64,000 bases of DNA from Chondrus crispus (lineage: Eukaryota; Rhodophyta; Florideophyceae; Gigartinales; Gigartinaceae), in contig NW_005179143.1 in the NCBI RefSeq assembly GCF_000350225.1, positions 62,001 to 126,000 of the forward strand, read 5' to 3'. The notes under the pieces were generated by a model, which worked only from the letters and a program-made list of their open reading frames with translations, did not search any database and had not been told where the DNA came from. The first letter of the stretch is position 1. The number at the start of each line of letters is the position of its first letter. Both the position numbers and the translations under genes were made by a program. This document shows, in pieces, positions 1 through 10,979 of this stretch.

Positions 1-1864
1 CATGAACCACAAGAGCTCGTTACATATATCCCAGTCGAACAATCTACATTTGATCCTGATCACCAGAGAGTGATCATGACAATGATACTTCCACGGACGC
101 GCCCAATAGCACTGTACCAGATCCGCAAGAAGATGTTGCAAATGTTCAAGGCACAACACAATTGGATCAGCCTTCCGCTACCTCCTTACACCCAATGCAA
201 ACTCGCTCCAGTTCCACTACTCCTCACACCTCGAGTGATCGCACACTACACGGGAATGATATCGAATTACTTACTGGTACTGAGCTAACTAGCTGTGAAC
301 AAAACGCTCTGAGTCATTTCTACGATTGGTTCAAGTCAAAAGAATTTCTCATCCACCAGGCTGAAGGGTTGCCTTCTTACATCACTTCCAACTCATATTG
401 CGATGAAGAGAGTGCCTTCCTTAATCAGTGCATTCGTATTCACAAGTCTGACGTCCCCAGAGATGCTAATGTTACTTGCAGCCATGTGCTTTATAAGATC
501 AAAACTAGAGATGATGCATCTCTAACATGTAAGGCTCGTATAGCTCCTCATGGGAATGAAGATCGTGATCGTGAACATTTAAAAACTGATTCGGCATGTT
601 GCCCACGTCTAGGAATTCGTACTCTGTTTTCAATATGTGTGATGTTTCAATGGTACCTCACGAAGATCGACGTGAAAGGTGCATTCTTGCAGACTGGTTC
701 TGCTAAACGTGACGTTTATGTTATTCCCCAGAAAGAAAGCTCAGATCATAGATTTGCTTGGCTTCTTACAGTCGCAACCTATGGATTGGTGAACGCCAAT
801 GCGCAATGGCAAGTTCACTCAGATCAAACGTCCATTGATATTGGACTAAACACACTCCTATATATGTTCTGCAGTTGTTCTACATGCTTGATGACTGCAG
901 TTTAGTTCTTATCGTGGTTAAGGTAACTGATGATATTTTAATCGGTGGAAGTGAAACTCACAAGCGCCGGTTTATCAAAAGATTGACAGAAGCGTATGAG
1001 TTGGGTACAATCACCCATCTTCCTGGTTCATGTTGGTTCTTCGGGCTTGAAGTTTCCCAAGAACCGGACTTCGGTATACATGTTCATGCTGATCAGAAGC
1101 GTTCTGGAATAACATCTTGCAACGTTAGTCGTACAAGACGAAAGCAGATTAACGAAAAGTTGAACGCAATAGAGAAATTCCATTGCAACGCCGTTAATGG
1201 TTCTATTGGTTTTATTGGTATCCATGCTCTCCCCATTGCTTCATTTGTGTCGAGTTATCTACAACAATCGCGCAATGCTGCTACTGTACATGATCTATGT
1301 AACCAATCCGCAATGTTGAGAAAACTTAAGCAACTTGGATCCACAACAAGTTATGATAAGATACCACGGGGTACGAACCATCTCAGTGTTACCGTGTTTG
1401 CGGATGCAGCTCGCCCTAGTGAGAACGGTCAGCTCGGTATGATTTGCGGACTTCTCTTTGGCGATATGAATCGTGGTTCTATATTTCATATACTCTCATG
1501 GAGATCCAATCTATCAAGGCGTCCAGTTAAGTCGATAGCTTCGGCAGAAACACTTGCAGCAGGTGCTGCTCTTGATGAAGCTCTACTGATTTCATCCGCT
1601 TTGTCAGTCATTCTAAAAACAGCTATCCCTACTACCCTGATTGCAGATTCCAAGGATTTGTTTGACTCGCTTTCCTCCTGTCACGTTCCGGAAGATCGTT
1701 CAATTCGAGCCGATGTTCAGTTGATCAGATATTATTATGAGACCGAACAACTCGATCGTGTTATTTGGATACCTGCTCTTCAAAACTTATCTGATCTATT
1801 GACCAAGAAAGATAGCCCTTTGGCGGATACTCTTCAGCTGATGTTATTCGAAGGATGCCTATAG
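1..1864 (+). mobile_element. Ty1/copia retrotransposon remnant (RT and RNase H part of pol)
   Basis: Two overlapping open frames, 162-905 and 875-1864, together encode the end of a copia polyprotein. The first has the RT palm region with KIDVKGAFLQ and then the stretch ATYGLVNANAQW. The second supplies the catalytic region as VTDDIL (Asp pair at 929-934), then the copia RNase H blocks SRRPVKSIASAETLAA and ADSKDLFDSL, and ends in a tether like W-P-x-L-Q-N-L-S-D-L-L-T-K. A frame change between 875 and 905 splits the gene, and the first frame has no credible ATG, so this is a pseudogene cut by the window edge. A better-resolved relative lies on the minus strand at 30484-35160. No LTR could be defined on either side. 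Confidence 0.85.
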
Positions 1865-2790
1865 TTTGAGATGACAAATTTCAAGAGTCGCTCTTGTCAT
1901 GCGAACCTTGGCTAAGAAATATTGGCTTATCTTCAAAGAGGAAGAGTGTGAAACTTAGGCTATGTTCAAGGAAGTATCCAAGTACATGGCCTTTGCTCAA
2001 AAAGCGTCCTCGGACCACTTCCCGTATCTCGAGATTTGTTTGCGTTGTCAGCTTCCACTGTCTGCGTGTGCTACATTTTCTATGTGTGTGACTTCCCACT
2101 TTTTCTACCAAGTACCTCCATCGCTTCAACCTGTTTATCGCTCAGTTCTCGTTCTTTGCTCTCCGCTTTGCATCCCTTTGACAGTTGCTCAGTGAATTAG
2201 TTGTAAACGTTCTCTTGCTGATTGTTGACGGATACTGTGACTCGCACTGTCCCCCGATCTTCGTCTGTTTGATCCCGCTACCGGCTGCGCTAGTTACTAC
2301 GTTGCACCTTTATTTGGTCCTCTACGCTCACGTTTCTTAGACACGGTCCTCAAATGCTGTTGCACATGAAGCCCTGTACTTTGAGAAGTACAGAAATCCT
2401 GTCTTCTGTCGTAGAGAATTGGGACGCAAAATTGCGTCCCGGCTAACAAGACGAGCACGGTGACAGTATACGGAGTTGGATGATTCCTGTGTATACCGTA
2501 CATACATTATTGACGCACTCAAAGGGCGACTTAGATCAGCCTCCAGTCAACTGTAACCTTAATCGCAGTGTTCACGAGTCCTTCGCGTGATGGAAAGACG
2601 TGGCGAAGGTCTTGAGAGCAAAAGGCTGCTTGCTTATTTATTCTGTAAATTATGGATGTATCGGTAGTTACGTTGAGCGAGATTTCCAAACGCAAGGTAA
2701 GTTATGAGTTGATCACGGCGGCGGAGACTGCTCAGCTTCTCCAACTAAAGTTGGACTCGATCACCATTAAACTCCTCTCCGGTTGCCTGC
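1865..2790. other. Intergenic, nothing recognised (may hold copia 3' LTR remains)
   Basis: Only short frames without ATG or family motifs are present. The first few hundred bases after the copia RNase H frame would be the place for its 3' LTR, but no direct repeat partner lies in the window, so this cannot be shown. Confidence 0.4.
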
Positions 2791-3468
2791 CTAGAAGAGA
2801 ATATTGAACTTCTCGACCTCAGACGGCTGAACTACACCGTTTCTATCCGTAACCACGACATCAAACGGGTTACTGGATACTACCACAAGGGTTCTTCCGT
2901 CATCGAACTCAACATTGGCGAGCCTAAGGAAAGCGAAAGCGGCAGTCGGGATGTTGCTCTGACCGGTGGCTGACAAGGTACCGGTGATCCTGATGTTAGT
3001 GTTGATTGCGCTCTGGAGGATCTCCACGATGGCGCCGAATTTCGTTTCGAAGTTCTCGATTCTCTCGGCAGCCTCATAGATCTGCTCGGCACTGATGCCC
3101 TCAGCGAAGTTCAGGCCCAAAAGCGCAAAGAAGGGAAGGTTGAGGTCGCCCTCGTAGTTCCTAACGAGCTCTTCGAACTGAGCGCGCTCCTCTGCGGTGA
3201 GGGTCTCGACAAAGGAGGAGCTCATGCTGTTAAGAGTCTCAGCATCCACGGCGGTGACTGTGACGTTGAAGTCGAGGTTGATGGTGCCGACCCTGGTGAT
3301 ACGGCCGAGGCTTGTGGTGCTGGTGAAGGAGCCTCCTGTAATTGTCTCGGACTGGCGGGAGACGGGGACAAACTCTTTAACCACGTTGGCGATGCGGCGG
3401 GGGGCCGCGCCGGCCAGGGCGGCGGAGAAGAAGACGGCGAGGAAAGTGATGAACTTTGCGGATACCAT
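2791..3468 (-). CDS. Secreted protein of unknown function, 225 aa
   Basis: A single uninterrupted frame from an ATG at 3466-3468 to a TAG. The N-terminus is a clear signal peptide (MVSAKFITFLAVFFSAALAG, likely cut near AGA-A), so the product enters the secretory route. The mature part has no cysteine and contains one sequon, NVT, near residue 68. It alternates predicted beta segments with one acidic helical stretch (AEERAQFEELVRNYEG, near residues 90-105). I do not recognise a family. A TATA box lies about 110 bp upstream at 3571-3578, the same spacing as for the two cupin genes in this window, which supports the start and the reality of the gene. Confidence 0.75.
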   Translation of the reverse strand: MVSAKFITFLAVFFSAALAGAAPRRIANVVKEFVPVSRQSETITGGSFTSTTSLGRITRVGTINLDFNVTVTAVDAETLNSMSSSFVETLTAEERAQFEELVRNYEGDLNLPFFALLGLNFAEGISAEQIYEAAERIENFETKFGAIVEILQSAINTNIRITGTLSATGQSNIPTAAFAFLRLANVEFDDGRTLVVVSSNPFDVVVTDRNGVVQPSEVEKFNILF

Positions 3469-3570
3469 TTTGGGATACGGGGTGAGTGGGTCGCGGCGGA
3501 GGGATGCGATGGGAGTTAGCTGAAGAGGTGAGAGTGGAGGAAGTTGGAAGTGAGGGGCAGTTCGGGTGAG

Positions 3571-3578
3571 TTTTTATA
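3571..3578 (-). promoter_or_regulatory. TATA box of the 225-aa secreted protein gene
   Basis: Read on the minus strand this is TATAAAAA, about 103-110 bp before the ATG at 3468. The cupin genes have TATAAAA runs at nearly the same distance, so a shared core promoter layout is inferred. Confidence 0.6.
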
Positions 3579-4418
3579 GGGATGTGAGCGGAGGGGCACG
3601 TAGATGACTGCCTTAACGGAGAAGGAATGGTTTTGCCAAAAGGATGGACAGGGAAGACGTGGTGAAAAGATGACTGCAAAGATCAGGAGAGTACAGAATA
3701 GATATATATAAGATTTGGGGGTGAGGAATGACGATGAAGAATGTCCACGGATGCACTATGATTTTGCTGGAATTTTGTGACATGACTTGGGGATTACCGA
3801 TTTCTTGTTGCGAATGAGGAAGAGAAGGAAGAGTTACCGTAATGTGGCGACGACAGAAAAAAGGAATAAGAGATGAAGGTCATGGAAGGATATGGCTGGG
3901 GGAATATGTGATGGGAAAGTCTCGATGCAATACGGGGAACGCAATGCAAATTGTGAAGACATCAAGGCGGGGTAGGCGGGGTACGTTTACGCAACGGGAA
4001 ATGGGAACCTGTATGACGGGGGGTCGTAAAGCATTGTCGTGAGAGAACAGAGATGTGACTGTGGTGAGGTTGAAGTAGTCTCTTTGTGAAGCGGGGAAAT
4101 GCGGAGGGTGTGCGTGTCAATGCGGCGTCAGGGTGTACAGGCATCCAGGGATGCGGATAGTGAGGAAGGTTTTTTAGTCGTGAGCTGTGCAGTTTGAACT
4201 GTAGATACAAGGTGTTGTATGCGTACATGACATGAGGGGCGTGCGAAAAGATGGGACCGGATGCAGCTCGGGATGCAAGATAGCAAGGAAGATGACCTTG
4301 TTGCGTTTTACGATGCACGAGGGGAAAACACATCGGCTACACGTACTGCCTGACACGTATACACGGCACTGTACTGCCGAACTTTTGTTTGAATCCCTGA
4401 CTCCGGGTGCGGTCTATT
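3579..4418. other. Intergenic, nothing recognised
   Basis: Purine-rich on the plus strand. Overlapping short frames occur on both strands (for example 3962-4333 minus) but none has a motif, signal peptide or promoter. Confidence 0.4.
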
Positions 4419-4462
4419 CCTAGACGTTAGTCTATCTAGGTGTTCCTAGACGTTAGTCTAGG
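4419..4462. repeat. Duplicated short hairpin, CCTAGAC-GTTA-GTCTAGG
   Basis: The unit TTCCTAGACGTTAGTCTA occurs twice in tandem. The second copy (4445-4462) is a perfect 7-bp stem with a GTTA loop; the first has the right arm altered. Function unknown. Confidence 0.6.
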
Positions 4463-4510
4463 TGTAAGCAAGAAAAAAGGGGACTCGTTTTTACACGTGT
4501 TCACTTTTTT

Positions 4511-4682
4511 TCTGTAAAGTACACGTGTTCACTTCTCCTTATGAGGGGAACGGGGTGTGAGGGGAACGGGGTGGTGCTGAACTTTTCTGTAAAGTAGTAA
4601 AGAACACGTGTTCACTTCTCTTTGAGTGAGGGGAACGGGGTGTGAAGGGAACGGGGTGGTGCTGAACTTTTCTGTAAAGTAG
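4511..4682. repeat. Tandem repeat, about 75-85 bp per unit, two copies plus a partial third
   Basis: Each unit starts TCTGTAAAGTA, runs through ACACGTGTTCACTTCTC, then two GGGGAACGGGGTG blocks, and ends GTGGTGCTGAACTT. Unit starts are at 4511, 4586 and 4671. A detached piece of the same unit (GTAAAGTACACGTGTTCACT, then GAGGGGAACGGGGTGGTGCTG) recurs at about 5238-5288. No coding capacity is evident. Confidence 0.75.
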
Positions 4683-5574
4683 TGGGCGCCTCCGGAAATT
4701 ATTTTATGTGTCAGAGTCATATTTTTCTTTTTTGTGAACAAAAAATGAGTTTTACCACGGAAATGCTTGCGCACATAATGTGCGTCCCCCTACTGTACGC
4801 ATGCTTTGAACTCGTTCCTAATGACGAGCACGGTGTGTCAGGGTCGTTCCTAACGACGAGCACGGCACCGGACGCCGGCGATGACGCCGTCGGAGCTCTA
4901 TCTACAGTGTGTGCTGTGAGCTTGGCTCAATCATGATGGTGTTTTCACCGAGCAGCCACCGTCAGAACCATGAATGACCAAATGGCTATTCTATTGCTAC
5001 TTCTCATTCAGAGCCATGCTCGGTAGGATGTAGATGTCGAGTCTCGTCGGTCGGGCGGCGGCCGACGCTTTCTCTGTGTACAGTAAATTTGGATTGTACG
5101 CGCGCACATTTTGACATTTGTGCGATACACATTTAACCTAGCATGGGGTCGCCCGTCCGAGAAAACGGCGCGTTGTGTGTCACAAAATCCCGATTTGGTC
5201 AACACAATTTGCGATTTTAGAATTTCAGGAGTCGCCCAGTAAAGTACACGTGTTCACTTCTCTTTATGAGGGGAACGGGGTGGTGCTGTGGACAGCGCAC
5301 ATCCGCACGGCTGTTCGCAGAGGTGTACCCTTGGGTACTGTTCAGGTCATACATAAGTTGAACCGAAGTCTTGGCGCCAACCCGCCCGAAAGGTTTATAC
5401 TGTACAGTCACACCCCAATACTGTAATGTATTCAATATTTTTCAGGAATTGCAATAGAAACCTTTCTTTTTGTTTCCTTTTTCTTTCCGCGGAAACGTCT
5501 AGGACTCGCGATGCGTGCATCGCGAAGAATTTCACGCATTGGGGCAGCGTGTCTTATAGCTGTACACTGCTGTA
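4683..5574. other. Intergenic, nothing recognised apart from the detached repeat unit
   Basis: No supported gene. It contains the detached tandem-repeat unit at about 5238-5288 and a short direct repeat (TCGTTCCTAAYGACGAGCACGG) at about 4813 and 4845. Confidence 0.4.
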
Positions 5575-6086
5575 CAGGGGGGAGGGGGGGAAGTCGCGAT
5601 GTAGTGCTACCCTGTGGCACTGGGCAAAAAACCGCACTATATCAAACCCAGCACTATAAGACAACGAAATTTACGGCTTTTTTTCAGTGACTTCCTTGCA
5701 TCACTGCTCAGAAAGACCGCTCGCAGGACGCCATCACTCATACTTTACATCTCCAGTAAAGACTCCAGTCTAATCGAGCATTTCTTAAAATGAGACATTA
5801 AAATTTAGTAGCTGCCGAGCCGTCGCATTGACTTCCTCTTTTTTCGCAGAGATAATCGCCAGCCCACACTGAGGGCCAGTTATCGCCATGGTATTTTTGC
5901 AACGAGCTAGATGTAGTGTAACTGTTTTATCGCTGACACTAGTCGTCGAAAGTACTGAATATTTTTGAGTGGCTGCCTCCCTGGAGACCCTTCTTTTTTG
6001 GCTCAAAATTCGTGTCACCGGCAGAAGGGTAGCACTATATTGGCTCGGACACTAACAAATATGGCACTATATCGCGACCCCCCCTG
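5575..6086. mobile_element. MITE with CAGGGG...CCCCTG ends and TA target duplication
   Basis: The element is flanked by TA at 5573-5574 and 6087-6088. Its ends are inverted: the right end read inwards is CAGGGGGGGTCGCGATATAG, and the left end is the same apart from an extra G-rich stretch of about 10 nt and one base change. Subterminal GCACTATA motifs recur near both ends (5631, 5650, and about 6030 and 6064 on the opposite side). About 512 bp, no coding frame of note. TA duplication and a CAG start fit a non-autonomous pogo/Tigger-type element. The autonomous partner is not in the window. Confidence 0.7.
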
Positions 6087-9000
6087 TACCTACTTTATAT
6101 CTAACAATTCTCTCACGGCAGTTTCTACACCAAGTTCGCATGGGTGTAGCAAGGGGCTGTTGCTTTAGTTAAGCTGCCCCTGAGGAATCGCTTGTACTTG
6201 CTCATCACGGACGGATTAAAGTGAAGACATTTACTCTGCACTGCAGAAGGTAATATGCCTTCCGAAATCAAATCTGTAACGTCCGTAGTAGATCCCAGAT
6301 GTCCTAAACGCTTTGTGCCAAGTACTCACATTGATGGTTACTTTGTTTTTTTTGCTTGCTGGATATCATGAGAGCCATACGTGCACACGTAGCACACGCA
6401 TTACAGCACAATTAGATCACTGCACTCGCCGCCGCCACACAGATACCTATCCTGCCCTGATAATGCTCTTAAAGTAGACAGGCAATAGGCATCAGTAAAC
6501 GGAGTCATCAATCTTGCACCACACTCCGCTAAGGTTTGCTTGTGAACTGGTGTTTCAGTATTGTGCGTCACGTGATAATTACTTGTCTGACAATCGTTTA
6601 GTAAATGATCAGCTTAGACCGTTTAGTTCAGTGAATAAGTTCTATACAGTATATGAGGTCTTCACAGCAGACCAAAGTTAAAAAGGGAGGTAGGCAAGGA
6701 CGTTATAGCCAAGGGACCGCCATCTAACCCAATGAGATTTAAAAGGCATTGACAAGAATATTTATTTATCAAGTGTGGAAGATAGCACGCAAGGACCGGA
6801 TCCTAATGACTGTAGAACCACGTGAATACAGTCAAGGTGTTCGTGACGCAAGCACAAGCCTGTCGTTTCGGTCTGGGGTGGCAAACATCGCACCTAATGG
6901 CAATTGGGCGAAGTCTGAAGATAAGACTGATGAAGCTTGGGTCGTGATATTTACTTTGAGAGTCTCCTCTAGGCTTTAAGTAGTCCTGATAACCGCAGCT
7001 CGTTGATTTGATTACCAAAGGAATGCTCAGACAGTAATAGAGTCATCCGTGTAGGATGAAGCACATTACTGTGTTAGTCAATTACACTATCAATAGGTTA
7101 CCTTATATCCTGGCGTTTCATGACACTTAACGTAACATCTCTCCGGTTATGTAATGGCTAGTCCATTGGGAACCATGCGGATCGTAAAGGATGGTGAAAT
7201 ATTTCCACAGGCTTACAAATTTCGGCATATGCGCTACTGCACGTCATCAGCACCATAGGCGCACGAGCCTCCCGGTTCGACTTTCGGTAGCACTCAGCAC
7301 AGTCGGACGCATATGCACAAGGTCCAATAGGACTAAAGCAGGGAAGCTCCGTGTTCATGGATCTTGGATCTCCACCGTGTTTCGTGGCTTGATATCGAAG
7401 AGGTTCAGCATACGATGCTCGGAGATGCAGGACGCACGCTGTTCCGTCCGTGTGCAACTTGCACCCACAGAATTGCGTGGCATTCAGATTGCTCACCACG
7501 CAAAAGCAGACTATGGCGTTGTCAAGCGTCAACTTTCCAATACACTCTTCTGATGAGGTGCTGCAACTACAATTATCAGGAGAGGCAGGTTCTATTCCTC
7601 TATACAAAAAACCTACAACTCTCATCGCAGTGAGAGAGGTGCACCATCTTGGTCCCCGTTCTGTTTTTGCCGCCTCTTTTCCCTTACCAGTTCAGCAAAC
7701 GCGTGTAGACTCCGAACACTCCAGCGCGATATCTCTATATGTCTGGCGATGTGCTCCGTCGCCGACTACCCAGGAATGACTTCTAACATCTTCGATTTCC
7801 CACCTTCCCTCCCTTTTTCTTTTTAGACTACCGCATGCTCCGGGAGACAACTCGCAGCTGGGGTGCTTACAGAGGCTTCGAAGAGGAAGCTTCGTGCCCC
7901 GGGAAACACAGGTACTTCCTGTATTTCTTTGCGTGTATAGATGTACACCGGGGCATACCCCTCCCGCATGAAAGTCTCGGACTCCAACAGTAAATGGTAC
8001 TTTCCAGTTCGTCACGAAGTCCCTCTTCAGTATCATATCACTGTATATCTACCGTTCTGGGACATCGAAAGACACGTGCTACACATAAGGTGCAATGCTA
8101 TTTTACGTTGACTGTTGTATGAGCCTCGTTATGGTCAGAAACGTTTTTGTGTGCATTTAGGTAATACGTGAGATTGCTCCATATACACAGCAAAATCATT
8201 TTTTCCGAATTGATGGAGACTAGCATTCTTCTGTGAACAAGTATATTCATTAAAAGATGATGCACACAGCGATGGTTCTCCGTATCGTTGATAAAGTGTT
8301 GAATCGTTTTTTCTACTACAATACCACCTTTGTGTGATGCATCACCGAATGAGGTACTGCACCTAGCTAATAAAGGTAACTCTGGGCAGTTTTCAACAGC
8401 GTCAAAACCAGATGAGGTGCTTGAGAGCATTTCCCATAATTTGATAAGCTTTTGCCTGCCTTGTCTATGATTTGTGCGTTCCAGCGCTCACGTCAAGCTA
8501 TAGAATACACAAAGCAAATTCAAGATCAACGCCAAGAATATTTTGCCACAATTTTGCATGCAACTGCATCTCTGACATTAAAATAATATCACTGCAAAAA
8601 CAAGATCTACATTTGAATAGCAGAATAGTAGAAAAAGTGCTGCTGCTATGCTTCATGTACGGTGCGAAAGGGAGGCGACCAAGTTTAAATTTATCTTGCT
8701 TTGTTTAAATCACTAGCTGTTGAACCTCTTAGAACGACTCAAACTACAGTAGCAGCACGCTTCCCCTCTTCGCGAAGGAGAGCAAATCGAGGCAGCAGCG
8801 CCAGAATTGTACTTCTCTACAGCCGAAAACTGGATCGCATATGCATTTCTTTCCGTTATAAAATCCGTCCACTTATGCCTCAAGCAGATTTTGAATATCC
8901 GATAATCTCTGTTGCCCGTATGTTAATTCTGAGCATGAATTATGACAACTAAAAGCAACCAGCTAGCAAGATCGCAACAAAATTGAACCTGAATGACCTT

Positions 9001-9136
9001 TTATGCTCTGAATGGTAGTCAACGGGCGTCTCTAAATGGTTTGATCAATTTTATGGAAAGCTAATTTGTTCGAACTTCTTTCATGAGTTGGAAGGACCAC
9101 TCCACAAACAGCGAAACTGCTCAGAGCAATCGACCA
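6087..9136. other. About 3 kb with no supported gene
   Basis: Several medium frames overlap on both strands (7158-7625 minus, 7191-7553 plus, 7450-7779 plus, 8098-8430 minus). None carries a recognisable domain, a signal peptide or a promoter like the real genes nearby, and they compete for the same DNA. It may hold decayed repeats. Confidence 0.35.
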
Positions 9137-9552
9137 CTAAAAATTTAACCTTCCAAAAAGAACTGCTATCTGATTCCATATTTGATAACATTTCCAAATA
9201 TGGTAAATGCAGAGTAAGGTGCCGCTGTGGGGGTTTTTGTCCCCTCTCGCACTAGAATTACCAATTTCATTAGTCGAGCTCGACGCTGAGACTGGTCTTC
9301 TTATACTGTCGAATTTCCTTTTGGCAATGGATGTAAATGTGCGGTAGTCTTCCGCATATATGTATGTATTCACCCTTAAGCACCCGTTTCGAAAAGGAAA
9401 CTCGAAAGGAGTAGTAAAATATAGGGGTTGCAGGGCTACTTCGGTACTAGAGATTGGATGGAAATCGAAAGGAATGAGGTCACCCTGACTGTACTTAAAG
9501 AAAAAGTAGGGAGCCCCATCATCAAAGATCTTTCCAACCCACCTTCTTTCAT
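9137..9552 (-). CDS. Hypothetical open frame without a clear ATG
   Basis: An open frame of about 138 codons lies divergent to the RING gene, some 70 bp from its ATG. It has no in-frame ATG; the only initiator-like codon is a GTG at 9557-9559. The translation is rich in aromatic residues and is not recognised. It could be a decayed gene, a 3' exon, or chance. Confidence 0.2.
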
Positions 9553-9623
9553 CTAACACACAGATATTTTTTATTCATAATCCTCTTCAACTCGTTAAAT
9601 TAAAGCCTGAAACATAGATCACA

Positions 9624-10172
9624 ATGAGTTTTAGTAACAGAGATTTTCAGCAAACCCCCAATCTCGAAACCGGAACGGATAACATCCTTTCAGACATCGA
9701 TAGAAATAACTTAGCAACTCAAGAATGGAGCGCACAGGACGTCGCCATGAGCTCCTCGCCTGACTCGGATAGATATGAGGGGGCTGTAAGGAGAGGACCT
9801 ATTACTCGTATTGGAGTAAAAAGTTTCTCAACGATCGCGCTGTGGTCATGGAAAAACACTGTGGAAATCTGCGCAATCTGCAGGAGCGCCCTTCTCGAAA
9901 CGTGCATTACGTGCGAAGGGGGAGGTATGACGAATCCGTATCTGTGTCAATCGGTGAAGGGACGGTGCGATCACGAGTTTCATTTTCATTGCATTCAGAG
10001 ATGGCTCGTGGAGAACAGACCAAACTGTCCGCTTTGTAATTACGCCTGGCCACCATACAGTGATTCGAATGATTCGAATAGTGGTTTAGATGAGTCTATG
10101 TTGGAAGGAGGTGGGCCGGAGGGACGTGGCGAGTTGGAGGAAGGAGAAATTGCGCCTCTTCCATTTGAATAA
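9624..10172 (+). CDS. RBX1-like RING-H2 protein with long N- and C-terminal extensions
   Basis: ATG at 9624, 182 aa, no intron. Residues about 65-142 match the RING-box (RBX1/ROC1) family. A SxIALWSWKNTVEICAIC segment corresponds to the cullin-contacting strand and first Cys pair of RBX1. The RING-H2 zinc ligands are all visible: C83, C86, C94, C97, C108, C115, H117, H120, H122, C123, C135 and C138; the last is Asp in canonical RBX1. In known members this domain recruits E2 to cullin-RING ubiquitin ligases. The first 60 residues are Ser/Asp-rich and the tail (about 150-182) is acidic and Gly-rich, making this longer than the usual about 108 aa. It is probably a diverged paralogue rather than the core RBX1. 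A degraded copy lies at 13876-14244. Confidence 0.85.
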   Translation: MSFSNRDFQQTPNLETGTDNILSDIDRNNLATQEWSAQDVAMSSSPDSDRYEGAVRRGPITRIGVKSFSTIALWSWKNTVEICAICRSALLETCITCEGGGMTNPYLCQSVKGRCDHEFHFHCIQRWLVENRPNCPLCNYAWPPYSDSNDSNSGLDESMLEGGGPEGRGELEEGEIAPLPFE

Positions 10173-10846
10173 AGGACGTAAGTGTATTGAGTAATTTGTT
10201 TGCCAGGAGCATGGCATGTTGCCCGCCCCAAAAAATATTCCCAGTTTTCGTCACGAGTCTTTGTGCTCTACACAGGCAAGACATGCAGAGGCTAATGAAA
10301 ATGCCATTTCGGTCTTGCAACCTCTTCCATATTTCACTGAGAGAAGGGAAACTGCAGAACGAGAGCATTCAGTCGCCCCAGCACCAACGCATGGCGTCCA
10401 CGAACCTCTGCCCTAATCTTAGTACCGGCATGCTACCAGAAGCGATCCAGTACAGGGGGAACCAAAACACACATTCGATAGTACAAATGGTCTCAGAAAC
10501 ATGCCCATGGGGATGAACAGTGCTTTGAAGTCTCTGACACATTTGCTAGTATCTCCCGATGTGAGATGAGACACTTCATAATTTATCAAGAACTCCTAGC
10601 TAGAGCGCGCTTCGCATTCTGCTTTGAGATATTTGAAGTGAGGCACATTTCATTGCAGTATGCCGGGCTGATTTTCTGTATGCCATGGGCAGAGGACTCA
10701 ACAGCACTGGTTCAAGCGCTGAGCTCTTTTCAGTGGCTACCTACGTTAAATATAACTTTCTGTACCTGTTGCTTTAAAATGGGAGTGGTTCAGGAAGTGT
10801 ACTGGCAAAATGCGCGCTACACGGTGCTGCCTACATATGCCCGGTA
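10173..10846. other. Intergenic between the RING gene and the pogo-like element
   Basis: Holds the 3' flank of the RING gene. Short frames at 10187-10516 and 10566-10883 show no recognisable motif, and the latter runs into the transposon end. Confidence 0.4.
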
Positions 10847-10979
10847 CAGTGGGTTCGCGATAATTGCAACACGTCGGTGGTAGGGTTCTTGTTTCAATTA
10901 TCGCGATTTTTCAATTATCAAATGGTATGATAAACTCGTCCCCTAGCCAATCATATGGCACCCTCCAAAACCCACTATT

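Noticed and set aside
7158..7779. Overlapping frames of 109-155 codons on both strands
   Set aside because: None has a recognised domain and they exclude each other. Probably chance or an old repeat.
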